A stretch of 64,000 nt of DNA from Hyalella azteca (GCF_000764305.2 NW_025936040.1:62001-126000), one strand, 5' to 3'. Positions 27,301 to 37,235 are shown, numbered from the stretch's first letter. The notes: generated from the letters alone by a model not told the origin. Numbers and translations are program-made.

Positions 27301-28339
27301 TACTTGATTTTGAACGAATGAGTCACATAACCACTCGCTTTAAAATGCATATATCAGTTGCTTAAAATAGGAACTTTGCCCTTGACCTTGACTCATAACC
27401 AGAAAAATTTTATCGAGTTTTCTGGTTTGAGAAGGTGAACTTTTTAAGAAACAATTTCTGTGTATTTTTAATCATGAACTGAATTTTAATTTTTTCATGA
27501 ACGTTTATACAAGCTTTAAAATTATCCCTGAATTTCGTCTGCAAATATCACTATATTATTGCGTACACTTTACCGCACAATAATACATTCTTTTAAAAAA
27601 TTCCTACCTACCGCTTGTGTTTACATATTAATTTATATATTACATATACGCTAGGACACAACCGTTTTTATTTTCCTCATTAAATCTCCAAAGTTGAAAG
27701 TTATTATAGAACAGTTGGAGGAACTGCATAGGGCAAGATGCCAAGTTCCGGCCTCTCCCAACCGTGTGCGATGTTGCGATGTCAAGACAAACTAATGTTA
27801 CTGCATCTTACGAAGTTACTTCAGTAGCATGAAGCGTAATACTATAGGAGTAAAGACTATAATCGTAAACTATACGCTTTGAAGTGTAAAGCTATAAGCG
27901 TTATGGTTAGAACTATAAATGATTAGTATATGAAACGTAAAATTAACATAACATTCTCCCTGTATTAACATTTTCAATATGACGATAAAGACTTTTTAGG
28001 CGTCTATCTACCGAATGACGCAAAACCAAAGTAAACTAATCACTAAAATTACTGCTTTAAAGCAAAAAAAAATTTAAAACCTCCGTGATTACTGCACCTC
28101 AATGTGATAATAAACGCGCTACTAAGTATAATGAATCTAAAAAACAACGGTCTTTTCTTCTCAAGTATTTTGCGACAAATCTAATACAGGCATAATTTCA
28201 CGTCCATGTAAAGCATGATCAGAAATTTTAAGTGCTGACGCAGCTTCACCCGCCTAATACATTTAAACAAAATATTGATGACTCAAAATTCGCGTACTAA
28301 AGACAGACACAAAATAAACGGGATTGCAGTGCTTAAGCG

Positions 28340-28445
28340 CACGTAATTTTGATTCACGGTGGGGACGCGGGCTATAAATGCACCGCGGCTTCCGTCAACA
28401 GGAGCTGGTCGAGAAAACGAAGCGCCGTCTTAGGCTCTAAACAAG
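28340..28445 (+). promoter_or_regulatory. Possible internal promoter or conserved element upstream of exon 2
   Basis: GC-rich patch with GACGCGGGCTATAAATGCAC, then about 25 bp later CCGTCAACAGGAGC. The TATA-like motif and spacing resemble a core promoter 0.8 kb before the exon 2 acceptor array. ATAAATGCAC also occurs at about 33593. No transcript start can be shown from sequence. Confidence 0.22.
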
Positions 28446-28994
28446 CAAAATCTTTTCATGCCATCTTCGATATCACTTTTTTATTTCTACTTGTATTATG
28501 AGTATTTTTATTCGAGAAATATATGCTTCTTTATCGTGCTTTTTGCAAATTCTTAGTATTTAATTTCGAGATATAAAATTAATTTTGAACAGCGCTTGCA
28601 TTCATTTAGTGTCAACATTCGCCCAGAGTTTGAAATTTCAGTGGTTAAAAATAGCGAGAAATTTTCGATGTTGCGTGAAATATTCACCTGCAATGAATGA
28701 GTAATTAATAATATTAGAATATTAACTCTCAAATCTGGGGGAAAATTCTCTTATCCTATGCAACCAATGGCAACAGTAGTAACAAAATGCTCTCTCTATA
28801 TTAAGTTGAAGAGTACCTGTACGTATTTTTCTTTATTAATATACATGGTAAAAAACTAATATTAAATCAAGTCTGGACATGCGATAAACAAATTACGTTC
28901 AAGATATTCTTCGGATAAATATACAATTGAGTTTACATAACTCAATGTATCAGTTATTAGTGAAAAAGATAATAAGGGTTTTGTTGCAATTTGT

Positions 28995-29189
28995 GCGGCG
29001 GAGCGACATTACTTAACCCTTCTCCACGTGCAGAGCTGAGGGCGGCAATACTTAACCCTTCTCCACGTGCAGAGCTGAGGGCGGCAATACTTAACCCTTC
29101 TCCACGTGCAGAGCTGAGGGCGGCATTACTCAACTCTTCTCCAAGTGCAGAGCTGAGGACGACATTACTTAACCCTTCTCCACGTGCAG
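28995..29189 (+). repeat. 39-bp tandem array carrying five copies of the exon 2 acceptor
   Basis: Five units of 39 bp, each containing TTAACCCTTCTCCACGTGCAG. CAG ends at 29033, 29072, 29111, 29150 and 29189, spaced exactly 39 bp. The fourth unit has diverged (CTCAACTCTTCTCCAAGTGCAG). The last copy is the acceptor of exon 2. The array stays open in the exon 2 frame, reading LNPSPRAELRAAI-type units. Confidence 0.9.
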
Positions 29190-29309
29190 AGCTGGAGTCG
29201 CCTGACCGCACGACGTTCAACTGCATCCAAGCCAAGAAGTTCTGCGACGCTGACGCCAACTGCTCTGCGGTGCTCAAAGTTATACCATCGCTCTGCGGCC
29301 CAGAGCTGG
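29190..29309 (+). CDS. Gfrl: GFR-like receptor exon 2: first half of GFR domain 1
   Basis: The acceptor is a pyrimidine-rich tract ending CACGTGCAG at 29189 and the donor is CTGG|GTGAGTAA at 29310. Starts and ends in phase 1. Encodes LESPDRTTFNC followed by IQAKKFCDADANCSAVLK and VIPSLCGPEL. The four Cys with spacing C-x7-C-x5-C-x10-C match the first half of a GFR Cys-rich domain (the C..A...C..D..C...L....C pattern). It is the last unit of a 39-bp tandem array, and the same acceptor also sits at 29033, 29072, 29111 and 29150. Every unit is open in this frame, so use of an upstream acceptor would add 13 residues per unit to the linker before domain 1. GC content is clearly above the surrounding intron. 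Confidence 0.8.
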
Positions 29310-29886
29310 GTGAGTAAACTCAGTTATAATCTTCAGCCTTATCTCTAATTCTTATCGAGGAATATAGTCATTCTAATTATTTCCGGCTCAGAAGTGATTT
29401 TTTAAGTGCTGTTCAGTTATGTTATTTTCAGAAATATCATCTAGATAATTTTTTTAATTCATTTATTGTTGCTTTTACCATAATTATTTTCTTATTTTTA
29501 TAATTATCATTTTTTCTTATTCCTTGTAGTTTGTAAGTACACTTGTACTCATCATGGAATAAATCATTATTCACTCAGGACGAAAACCTAATCTGATTTG
29601 ATAAGGACTGATAGTATCATACAGTATGTAAAACATACCAAGTATGCAACTTGAATAACAATAATTATTATTTTCTAACATGCCGATAAGTTTAGGATGT
29701 TCTCCGGGCAATTTCGGAGCTGTTTTATCTGCATGTAGAAGATAACGAGCCGCAGTAGTACAGCCACAACGGCCAGTTACGCAGTGATGGTCGTTCGTTA
29801 CGTTCACTGATAGTGCGACACGTGCCAGTATGTCGCAAGCTCGGATGTCTTATTCACCTTGTATGCGATGCCTTGAGTCTTTCTTC

Positions 29887-29994
29887 TGTGGATATTGGAT
29901 ATTACAAGTTTTTGTGGATATTGGATATTACAAGTTTTTGTGGATATTGGATATTACAAGTTTTTGTGGATATTGGATATTACAAGTTTTGTTG
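29887..29994. repeat. 27-bp x4 tandem repeat
   Basis: Four nearly perfect copies of TGTGGATATTGGATATTACA plus AGTTTTT. Confidence 0.95.
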
Positions 29995-30806
29995 ATGATA
30001 AAATTCATTTTCAATAATACTTGTTAATCTTTTAATATTATCATTATTTATTAAATCGATTTAACTACGAACTTGCCGCAAACTTGCACGTTTATTAACC
30101 ATCTCTTATATGATAAATATGTAAAATAAAAAAGTGTGATGTTATCTAGTGATGTAGAGTGATTTCCTTTCCTTAGTAGTAGGCTTAGGTTGAAATTTAA
30201 TATATTGATCAGCCTTGAATAAAATCAAGAATTTGGTAACGTGATAGACTAATGTCAGCACAGGTATCGATTCTCGAAAGGTCGAAGCCCTTGGTCGTCC
30301 CCGAGCGAGTTTATACCCTTTGAATAATGAGCGGTAGGTAAAACTGAGAAGGGAAGTACAAGAATGCAAATTTTTAAATCACATTCTTCCTTAAAAGATG
30401 CCCGAAATATTTTCAAAGATTGTTAAAAGTAAATTAAACTTAGAATGAGATCATTTTAATTAGATTAGAAATTAAAGTAAAAAACGGATGTTGGAAAGAC
30501 GTCCTGGTCGACTGAATGGCACCCCTCATAATAATCGTTTTAAGATCAGCTATCAATTTTCAGTATCACTGGCAACTATCCTGTTTATCAATTAAGAGAC
30601 GAACAAATTACATCATAATATCAATACAATTATAAACGTAGAAAAGTTAACGAAAACTCTATTATCTAACCAATATCATAAAGCCTCTTTGAAAATCAAG
30701 TGAGAAAACTGTTTACAATTATCTGAAGTATTTCTAAGCAGGCTTAATATGGTTGACCTCTCTATATCTGGAATAATGTATGTATTTAGAATTTAATTCC
30801 TTGCAG

Positions 30807-30928
30807 AAGACATTACGGCGCAGGAAGCAGCTAGTGATGATGCTTCGATAGCAACTTCAAGTTCATATGCATTCCCCCTAGAACCAATGGAATTGCGCTA
30901 CATGCACGAGTCGCGAATTGTTTGCTGA
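30807..30928 (+). CDS. Candidate alternative terminal exon after exon 2
   Basis: Lies in intron 2. Acceptor AATTTAATTCCTTGCAG at 30806. Two leading bases complete a Glu codon with the phase-1 end of exon 2. The frame then encodes 40 residues, beginning DITAQEAASDDASIATSSS and ending MHESRIVC, to TGA at 30926-30928. I see no good donor inside it. A polyadenylation variant ATTAAA lies at 30971-30976. If used, it gives a protein truncated after the first half of GFR domain 1. No homology is recognised. Support is phase, acceptor and composition only; it may be fortuitous. Confidence 0.35.
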
Positions 30929-31112
30929 GGCATTCATGCTTTTAACAATATCTTCACTAGAACTACCTGAATTAAAAAGTCAACAATTTAATTTCGTATA
31001 TTTGCAGTCTTGCTATGTTTAAATGTACACTTAATTTGAAATTAGGTTTAACGATAAAGATTTTCCATACCACAAAGCCTTTATCCAATTTTTATTTTTC
31101 CGGGATTTCCTT

Positions 31113-31276
31113 TTTTAGCGCATTTTCTCATTTATGGAAAAAATGAACTATTGTGCTCGCCATGTCCGTCTGTCTGTCTGTCCGTCTGTCTGTCCGTCCG
31201 TCCGTGACTTCAAGTTTTCGTCGACGAGAAAATGCGCTCTCTGTCACTCACTGCAGTGAGTACTGAGTTATATTTT
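31113..31276. mobile_element. Short inverted-repeat (MITE-like) element with a CTGT core, copy 1
   Basis: Perfect 13-bp inverted repeats AGCGCATTTTCTC (31117-31129) and GAGAAAATGCGCT (31226-31238) flank a CTGTC/CCGTC microsatellite. The shared tail contains ACTCACTGCAGTGAGT, itself a palindrome. Sequence identity with copy 2 runs from TTTTAGCGC to GAGTTATATTTT, which defines the element. No protein is encoded and target-site duplications are not clear. The non-autonomous transposon interpretation is inference. Confidence 0.6.
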
Positions 31277-31505
31277 CTTAGATATTTGTCATGCTTCGCT
31301 GAGCATCATTGAGACATCGATAAGAACTAATGGATGTAGGAAACATACGGAATACGATCAACACAAAGATGTATTCAACAGAGACTGCAAACCGAAAGTT
31401 CCAGCCCATCTAAAAACCTCAGTAGCAGTAAACATTAATATTTATTCATCAACTCTATTATCCCCTGATATTCAAATTACCGTGCGCTCTTCATCTGTTT
31501 TTCAG

Positions 31506-31676
31506 TCGCCTGTTCGACGGTGACAGTGTCGCGGTGCCAAGCAGCGCTGCGAACGCTCTCCTCTTTCTCGTGGTTCCAGCCAACCTGTCTCTGCAAGGAG
31601 CCGAGACTCGACCCCAAGTGCAACGCGTTCAGGGACCTTCTATTTGACCATCCTTGTGTCTTCGTCAACCGGAAAG
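31506..31676 (+). CDS. Gfrl: GFR-like receptor exon 3: second half of GFR domain 1
   Basis: Strong acceptor (CTTCATCTGTTTTTCAG ending at 31505); donor GGAAAG|GTCAGG at 31677. Phase 1 in, phase 1 out, 171 nt. Encodes VACSTVTVSRCQAALRTLSS, then FSWFQPTCLCKEPRLDPKC and a LLFDHPCVF end. The C-x-C followed about nine residues later by Cys and a closing PCV is the signature of the second half of a GFR domain, so exons 2 and 3 together complete domain 1. Unlike several other exons, neither splice site is flanked by a tandem array. Confidence 0.88.
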
Positions 31677-32407
31677 GTCAGGAACATAATGCTAAGAGAC
31701 CAACCATGCTATTAAAAATGGTTAGTAACTCTGACAGCCAATCACCTACTACTTTTAAAGCCAAACTGACCAATCATAGATGAGACGTGTGCTAAGACCG
31801 CTATACCTGTACTTAAGCAAGTACAGTACAGCCAAATGAGCCTCATAAGTAACATGATCACTACTTTATCCTGAAATTACAATCTTCGTTTACGAAAAGC
31901 AGTTAGAAGTAGAGCGCTTCTTGTACCTCATTCTTCGTCCACATCTGCGTTGTTGTCAATAGAAAAATTTGCCTCCCTGAGCAGGGTGAAGAACCTAGAA
32001 AAATTAATTCGCTGACTTTCATTTTGACATTCCCTTTTTTGAGTGCCAAAAAACCTAAACATGATGTGGTAGAATGTCCAACGGTTTTATACAAACAAAA
32101 GCCCGCTTCCTGACTGTCTCTGTAACTTAATTATAATCACTATTTGCAATTTCCATTCATTAACTATAGAACATGCCTGCATTGGCTTAAAATTACAGAA
32201 TGATTGCTTTTCTCTGATAGTCGTCTATGCGTAAACCGAGTTCCAAGTCTATCTGATCTTGAATAATAATCTACTCAATGAGATCACGGTCTCTAAAAAT
32301 TCGCCAATTATACTTATGATCCAGTCTTGAATTTTAAAAAATATTGCGATGACTGAAACACATTGTAATGATTGCCAAATGTTATTTTATAAAAGAAATA
32401 CCTCCAG

Positions 32408-32463
32408 AAGCTCACAGTTCAGAACCCCCAGAAACAGAAGAAGAACGAGCAATCTACTGCTGA
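32408..32463 (+). CDS. Weak candidate alternative terminal exon after exon 3
   Basis: Lies in intron 3. After a weak acceptor (AATACCTCCAG at 32407) the phase that fits exon 3 reads E-AHSSEPPETEEERAIYC and stops at 32461-32463. The acidic, Pro-containing tail ending in Cys loosely resembles the end of the 30807 candidate. The pyrimidine tract is poor and no canonical polyadenylation signal follows closely, so this is much weaker than the other candidates. Confidence 0.15.
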
Positions 32464-32604
32464 ATTTTTCCGATAAATGTTGCATTAGATAGCGCTCCTC
32501 ATTTTGGATGCTCTTTTAAAACCATGATTTTAGCGCCTCCAATAATGCAAATTCCTGCGAGCCCCAGGCTCCAATCACTTCCAGTTAAGGAGGGGCGGAT
32601 TCTT

Positions 32605-33170
32605 TGATGATACAAGTCGAATTTATCAAGTTTTGACTGAAATAGACTCGGGGCTCGTGGGTACGAATAGACTCCGAGTTGCTTATATTATCAGTCTGCT
32701 TATATCGCAAGTTCACAAGGAATTTAAAAGCAAAGAAAACGCCAAGCAAATTCACCATATCGATATTGAAAACGATTTGGAGTCCAGCTCCATCATCAGT
32801 TCGACAATCTAAAATTCTTTTTTAGATTGTCGAACTGATAATGGAGCTGGACTCCGAAACGTTTTCAATATCGATATGATGAATTTGCTAGGCGTTTTAT
32901 TTGCTTTTAAATTCCTTTTGACCCCGAGTTAAATATACAAGTCTACCAACTGAAGTTTTGACTGAAGTCTACTCAGGGCTCTTGAGTAAGCATAAACTTT
33001 GAGTTGAAGATACAAATCTACTTACTGAAGTTTTGACTGAAGTCTACTCAGGGCTCTTAGGTAGGCATGAACTTTGAGTTGATAATACAAGTCTACTCAC
33101 TGACATTTTGACTGAACTTTACTCAGCTAGGTCTCTTAGGTAGGCATGAACTTTGAGTTGATATTGTTTT
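32605..33170. repeat. Repeat series of about 82 bp interrupted by a foldback
   Basis: Units of ATACAAGTCTACTCACTGAA, then TTTTGACTGAAGTCTACTC and AGGCATGAACTTTGAGTTG. Three tandem copies follow the foldback (32935-33170) and one diverged copy precedes it (32609-32685). Confidence 0.85.
32717..32917. repeat. Near-perfect foldback with 98-bp arms
   Basis: Arms at 32717-32814 and 32820-32917 are reverse complements with about eight mismatches, separated by 5 bp (TTCTT). The inner stem is TCGACAATCTAAAA paired with TTTTAGATTGTCGA. Transcribed as part of the intron it would form a long hairpin. It may be an inverted-repeat transposon or a hairpin-RNA source. Confidence 0.93.
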
Positions 33171-34556
33171 ACCTTGCTTTGTGATGACATGGTTTTGCTC
33201 CCTGTACAGTTTTCAGTCATCGAGAATATTATAGCAGTTATGTATTAGCGATGATCCGATTTTTTTCATGGTGGTCGATGGTTATGAATACAATTATCCG
33301 AACCACAATTTCTGCGTAATGGATCATCAATACGTAAATTATTGTGTCAATATTCATCTCCTAAATAAAAACATTGCTAGAATTTTATGCATACCCGAAC
33401 CGCGAAAGCACGGCAACGAGTAACAGTCTCGACTGCAATAAACCGTAAAAGTAATTCTAATTCAAGTTTTACCTGAGAAAAAAGACCCATCATCTTTCTC
33501 TCGTTTCGCTCGGCCAGAAGGCTCAGCTGCCGGGCATTACGCCCATCATCTTGAGCCAATAAAAAGCCTTTCTATGCCACGTCTACACCCGCGATAAATG
33601 CACAATCGCTCAATAAATAATGCAAACGCACAGACTCTCTTGCCTCCAAGCTGGAAAGATTTTTACGATCATTCCAGCTGCCAGGGATATCGATGGAGAA
33701 AGGTTTTATTTACGAACAGAAATCGATGCCTTGGTGGCTCGTCTGCACCATCGATTTGTGTCAGCATGTAATGGTGGTCGAGGGAGCAGAGTAACTTCTT
33801 TATCTCTGAGACATGTTGGGGATTGGAATTGCTGTAATTCCTTTAAACAAAAATTCATAGGGTATTTAAAATTCACAATCGTCAGTAATTATCATTTTTG
33901 ACGGGAATTTAGTGTTTGCCTTTGATTTTCAGCTTAAGCAAGCCCTGTAAATTAAAGTTTTTCAACCAAATGTGCTGGTTATACAGAATACTGCTTTATA
34001 AGCTAGGCTAACTGTAGATAGTTCAAAGAGGGGTCAAAATGAATAATGAAACTTCAAATAAGTAGGGAAGTTTCTCCGAATTTTGGCGAACTGTCATACT
34101 TACCGGTTGTATTTTATTTTTGGTAAATATGCAGCATCTTAATAAGTTGGAAAATACTTTTTTAACTTGTTCCATTTCACCTCTAAGTTCGCTTCACACT
34201 TTTTTTCAAATACACAACGTTTTCAATTTATGAGAAAGGAAATCAGTAATTTTTTTGTTTCAATTATTCGATTTCGTTTTATTTACCAGTATTTAATTGA
34301 ACAGCCAATTTATTACAACTTTTTCGTGATTCGTGTATTTACTTCTTCAGAACTACCTCTCAGAATCCTAACACGAAATGTTCGATTTTAGGTCGTTTGC
34401 ACTCAGGTATACTTATGTCGTTCAAGTAATTTATCGCAAATTCTCAAAAATTTGTGAGAATTTCGCTTTGAATGATTTCAGAAATTTCAGGAATTGCGTT
34501 GCTTGCGATTTTCACTTATGACCTCGAGCCCTCATGAGGACATACCGTGATAAAAT

Positions 34557-34752
34557 GAGGGGACCCCGTACCCTGATGAGGAGACCCCGTACCCTGATGA
34601 TGGGACCCCGTACCCTGATGAGGAGGGACCCCGTACCCTGATGACGGGACCCCGTACCCTGATGACGGGACCCCGTACCCCGATGACGGACCCCGTACCC
34701 TGATGACGGGACCCCGTACCCCGATACCCCGATTATTACCCCCGTACCCCAG
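34557..34752. repeat. 19-bp GC-rich minisatellite
   Basis: About ten copies of GGACCCCGTACCCTGATGA with small insertions. The minus-strand Gly/Tyr/Arg/Ser frames across it are artefacts of the repeat. Confidence 0.93.
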
Positions 34753-35437
34753 TGAGGGCACACTCATCTCATCTACGATTCCATAGCGCGCCCCTCTGAG
34801 GCCGCGAGAGGGCAATTGGTATGCCAGCACAAAGAGGCGCTAAATTGTGAACGACAGAGGGAGTTTTTTCCCGTCTAATGTTTTCGACAAAATCAATAGG
34901 GATGGATAAAATTGAGATAATGTTTCAGGGAAGAAGAATAGGTAACAAAATGAAACAATCTAGCTTCAAAACGAAATCCATCGTGATTACTTCCCATCTT
35001 TGATTGATCAGAATTTCGGGAGAATTTAACTTGGGTTAAATTTGGCCCTATTTTTTTGCAATGAATGAAATGTGCATGAATCGAATTTGAAAATTACTCA
35101 TGAAAGATTTCCCCGAAAATTCTTGTATCAAAAAAATAACGATCTACATTGAAACAATGTTTTTCAAAGGCATTTTTCGGTGATTCAAAGCTGAGAAAAC
35201 ATTGCAGATTGATTCCAGCAGTCGATTCCAGACTGGAGTCTTACTAATATTTCTGAATCTATATCTTCTATACTCATCTGAAATTAAACATATTTTACAA
35301 TAAATATGAATGAAATTAAACAAATATTACATATTACAATAACTCATCTGAAATGTAACATATTTATTAATGCGTATTACAAAATGAAATGAATATTATA
35401 TATTACATTAAATCAAATATTTTTTCGTTTCATGCAG

Positions 35438-35582
35438 AGGTAGATATGCACCCCATGGAGTATATCCCCACCTGCCTGGCCGCGTCCGACATTTGTAAGG
35501 CCAACCCCTGGTGCCGCCAGCGGCTGGAGGACAGCAAACGATCCTGCAAGTTCCGCAACAGCACCTGCAAAAACGGCTACAG
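35438..35582 (+). CDS. Gfrl: GFR-like receptor exon 4: first half of GFR domain 2
   Basis: Acceptor TTTTTTCGTTTCATGCAG at 35437, donor TACAG|GTGCGT at 35583. Phase 1 in, phase 2 out. Encodes [20 protein letters not shown], then [17 protein letters not shown] and [11 protein letters not shown]. The Cys spacing C-x6-C-x5-C-x10-C-x6-C matches the start of a GFR domain. NST in the last part is a possible N-glycosylation site. The donor is the first unit of an 18-bp array that repeats CAG|GTGCGT about 26 times. The frame stays open through the whole array, so both donor slippage and read-through are coding-compatible. Confidence 0.88.
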
Positions 35583-36051
35583 GTGCGTCAGTATATACAG
35601 GTGCGTCAGGTGCTACAGGTGCGTCAGGTGCGTCAGGTGCTACAGGTGTGTCAGGTGCTGCAGGTGCGTCAGGTGCTACAGGTGCGTCAGGTGCTACAGG
35701 TGTGTCAGGTGCTACAGGTGCGTCAGGTGCTACAGGTGCGTCAGGTGCTACAAGTGCGTCAGGTGCTACAGGTGCGTCAGGTGCTTCAAGTGCGTCAGGT
35801 GCTACAGGTGCGTCAGGTGCTACAGGTGTGCCAGGTGCTACAGGTGTGGCAGGTGCTACAGGTGTGTCAGGTGCTACAGGTGTGGCAGGAGCTACAGGTG
35901 TGTCAGGTGCTACATGTGCGTCAGGTGCTACAGGTGCGTCAGGTGCTACAGGTTTGTCAGGTGCTACAGGTGTGTCAGTTGCTACAGGTGTGTCAGTTGC
36001 TACAGGTGTGTCAGGAGCGACAGGTGTGTCATGGGCTATAAGTTCGTTTAA
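35583..36051 (+). repeat. 18-bp minisatellite starting at the exon 4 donor
   Basis: About 26 copies of an 18-bp unit made of two 9-mers, GTGCTACAG and GTGCGTCAG. The array begins at the exon 4 splice donor, and each unit repeats CAG|GTGCGT at 18-bp steps (35583, 35601, 35619 and on). Since 18 is divisible by three, all forward frames are open. In the exon 4 frame, read-through encodes a tail of YRCVRC repeats to TAA at 36049-36051, and AATAAA follows at 36171-36176. The other frames encode Gly/Ala/Ser/Thr or Val/Leu/Gln repeats and are most likely not translated. Confidence 0.9.
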
Positions 36052-36136
36052 ATAACTACAGCTGCGCTATGTGCTCCCAGAGACGTTCTACGCCGCTACG
36101 AGTTTGTCTATATGACAGTTACAGAGTAACTTGAAT

Positions 36137-36290
36137 GATATAGATAGGTCAATAATATAGAAAGATCAATAATAAAGATAGGTAAATAATATGGATAGGT
36201 CAATAATATAGATAGGTCAATAATATAGATAGGTCAATAATAAAGATAGAACAATAATAAAGTTGTTCAATAAAATAGATAAATCAAGAA
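36137..36290. repeat. 17-bp AT-rich repeat
   Basis: About eight copies of GATAGGTCAATAATATA with variation. Includes AATAAA at 36171. Confidence 0.88.
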
Positions 36291-36576
36291 TAACTAGAAA
36301 ATTATGGTCGTTACAAGCACGTCGTTATTAACGGTTAGAATTGAGCCAAATCCTAAAATGCACCAGTAACGCAGAAGTAGTCATGGTGTATCTGGATCGT
36401 GGCGAAAATTTAGGCAGCAGAAAAGGCACTAGATATCTAAAGCAATTTTTAGGCACAAGTAGGCGCAAACAACGCACTTTTAGCCGTCCTTGACTCACTT
36501 CGATCAAGACTGCAATATAAGTAGAAAATCTTTCCAACGAAACTAAACACAAATGGAGTTTACAGCAAAAATAAAG

Positions 36577-36781
36577 AGAAACAGAGCCATTTGTAGAAAC
36601 ATTTATACAATAAGAAGGCAGCATTAATGAATTTTGTTTCTTCATTATCATAAATAATCAGAACAGAAGCATTTAAACAGAAACAGAACCATTTGTAGAA
36701 ACATTTATACAATATGAAGATACCATTAATGAATTTTGTTTCTTCATTATCATAAATAATCAGAACAGAAGCTTCTAAATA
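36577..36781. repeat. 102-bp tandem duplication
   Basis: Two adjacent copies starting AGAAACAGAGCCATTTGTAG and AGAAACAGAACCATTTGTAG, differing at few sites. Confidence 0.93.
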
Positions 36782-36876
36782 ATCAAAAAGAATAATCATT
36801 TTCTGATGCTCCGAATAATAATCAATCAATGATAAAAAATAATAAAAATAATAAAGAATGATCAATGCCCCGGCAG

Positions 36877-37001
36877 GGAGGAGTGCATCAAGGCCTGGAT
36901 GCAGATGCGCGAGACGCCGCTGCTGGGCTGCACCTGTCCTGACACTCACGACAAGAAGTGTGTCAAACTACACGACCTGGTCAACGACAACCCGTGTGTT
37001 G
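36877..37001 (+). CDS. Gfrl: GFR-like receptor exon 5: second half of GFR domain 2
   Basis: Acceptor CAATGCCCCGGCAG at 36876 with a short pyrimidine tract; donor GTTG|GTGAGA at 37002. Phase 2 in, phase 1 out, 125 nt. The first nucleotide completes an Arg codon with exon 4, giving NGY-R-EECIKAWMQMRETPLLGC, then TCPDTHDKKCVKLHDLV and NDNPCV. This is the canonical GFR arrangement: C..A...M..TPL..C.C, then a Cys nine residues on and a closing NPCV. Domain 2 is complete with exons 4 and 5. A degenerate copy of the donor region lies 47 bp downstream. Confidence 0.88.
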
Positions 37002-37235
37002 GTGAGACATCACTAACTCCTCATTATTCCGATACATCACATGTGTTGGTGAGACATCACCAACTCCGTCTCATTATTTTGCGACAAAACAAGCGCATAT
37101 TAAGACAACACATGCGTTGATGAGACTTCATAAACTCCATCACATTATTTTAAGACAACATAAGCGTGGGTGTAAGACCTCGCTAACTCCGTTTCATTAT
37201 TTCGAGACAACAACACAAGCGTCGGTGAAGCTTCA
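36990..37235 (+). repeat. Degenerate repeats copying the exon 5 donor
   Basis: The junction GTGTGTTGGTGAGACATCAC recurs 47 bp downstream with donor GT at 37049. More diverged copies follow near 37093 and 37150-37210, each followed by a TAACTCC or TCATTATTT motif. Reading through the first donor stays open for 39 residues to TGA at 37118-37120. Confidence 0.7.

Larger units (their letters stand above)
8580..29189 (+). other. Intron 1 of the receptor gene (20.6 kb)
   Basis: Bounded by AAG|GTAAGA and TGCAG|AG. AT-rich, with no exon I can support. Contents: repeats at 9764-10050, 12354-12490, 14863-15290, 17866-17945, 19853-20252, 22495-22610 and 24090-24290, listed separately; GC-richer islands near 10970-11050, 12030-12250, 13980-14095, 18430-18730, 23990-24110 and 28320-28440; the 39-bp array at its 3' end. 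Other stretches show nothing I can name. Short open frames at 13112-13381, 13420-13698 and 26238-26534 lack coding character. Confidence 0.6.
29310..31505 (+). other. Intron 2
   Basis: GTGAGTAA to TTTCAG. Contains a 27-bp x4 repeat (29887-29994), the candidate terminal exon at 30807 and one copy of the inverted-repeat element (31113-31276). The remainder is AT-rich without visible features. Confidence 0.7.
31677..35437 (+). other. Intron 3
   Basis: GTCAGG to ATGCAG. Holds the weak candidate exon at 32408, the foldback at 32717-32917 inside an 82-bp repeat series, a GC-richer patch at 33380-33780 with short open frames, and the 19-bp array at 34557-34752. The frame at 33620-33901 (93 codons) has no recognised features. 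Confidence 0.7.
36052..36876 (+). other. Remainder of intron 4
   Basis: After the donor array, holds a GATAGGTCAATAATATA repeat of about 17 bp (36137-36290) and a 102-bp tandem duplication (36577-36780, copies starting at 36577 and 36679). No exon seen. Confidence 0.75.

Noticed and set aside
33620..33901. 93-codon plus-strand frame in intron 3
   Set aside because: No domain, no phase-matched splice sites with exons 3 or 4, and the composition drifts to AT-rich at its end.
34512..34830. Gly/Tyr/Arg/Ser-rich minus-strand proteins
   Set aside because: Readings of a 19-bp minisatellite with no independent support.
35511..36055. Val/Leu/Gln-rich and collagen-like Gly/Ala/Ser repeat proteins
   Set aside because: Out-of-frame readings of the exon 4 donor array; only the frame continuous with exon 4 was kept for discussion.
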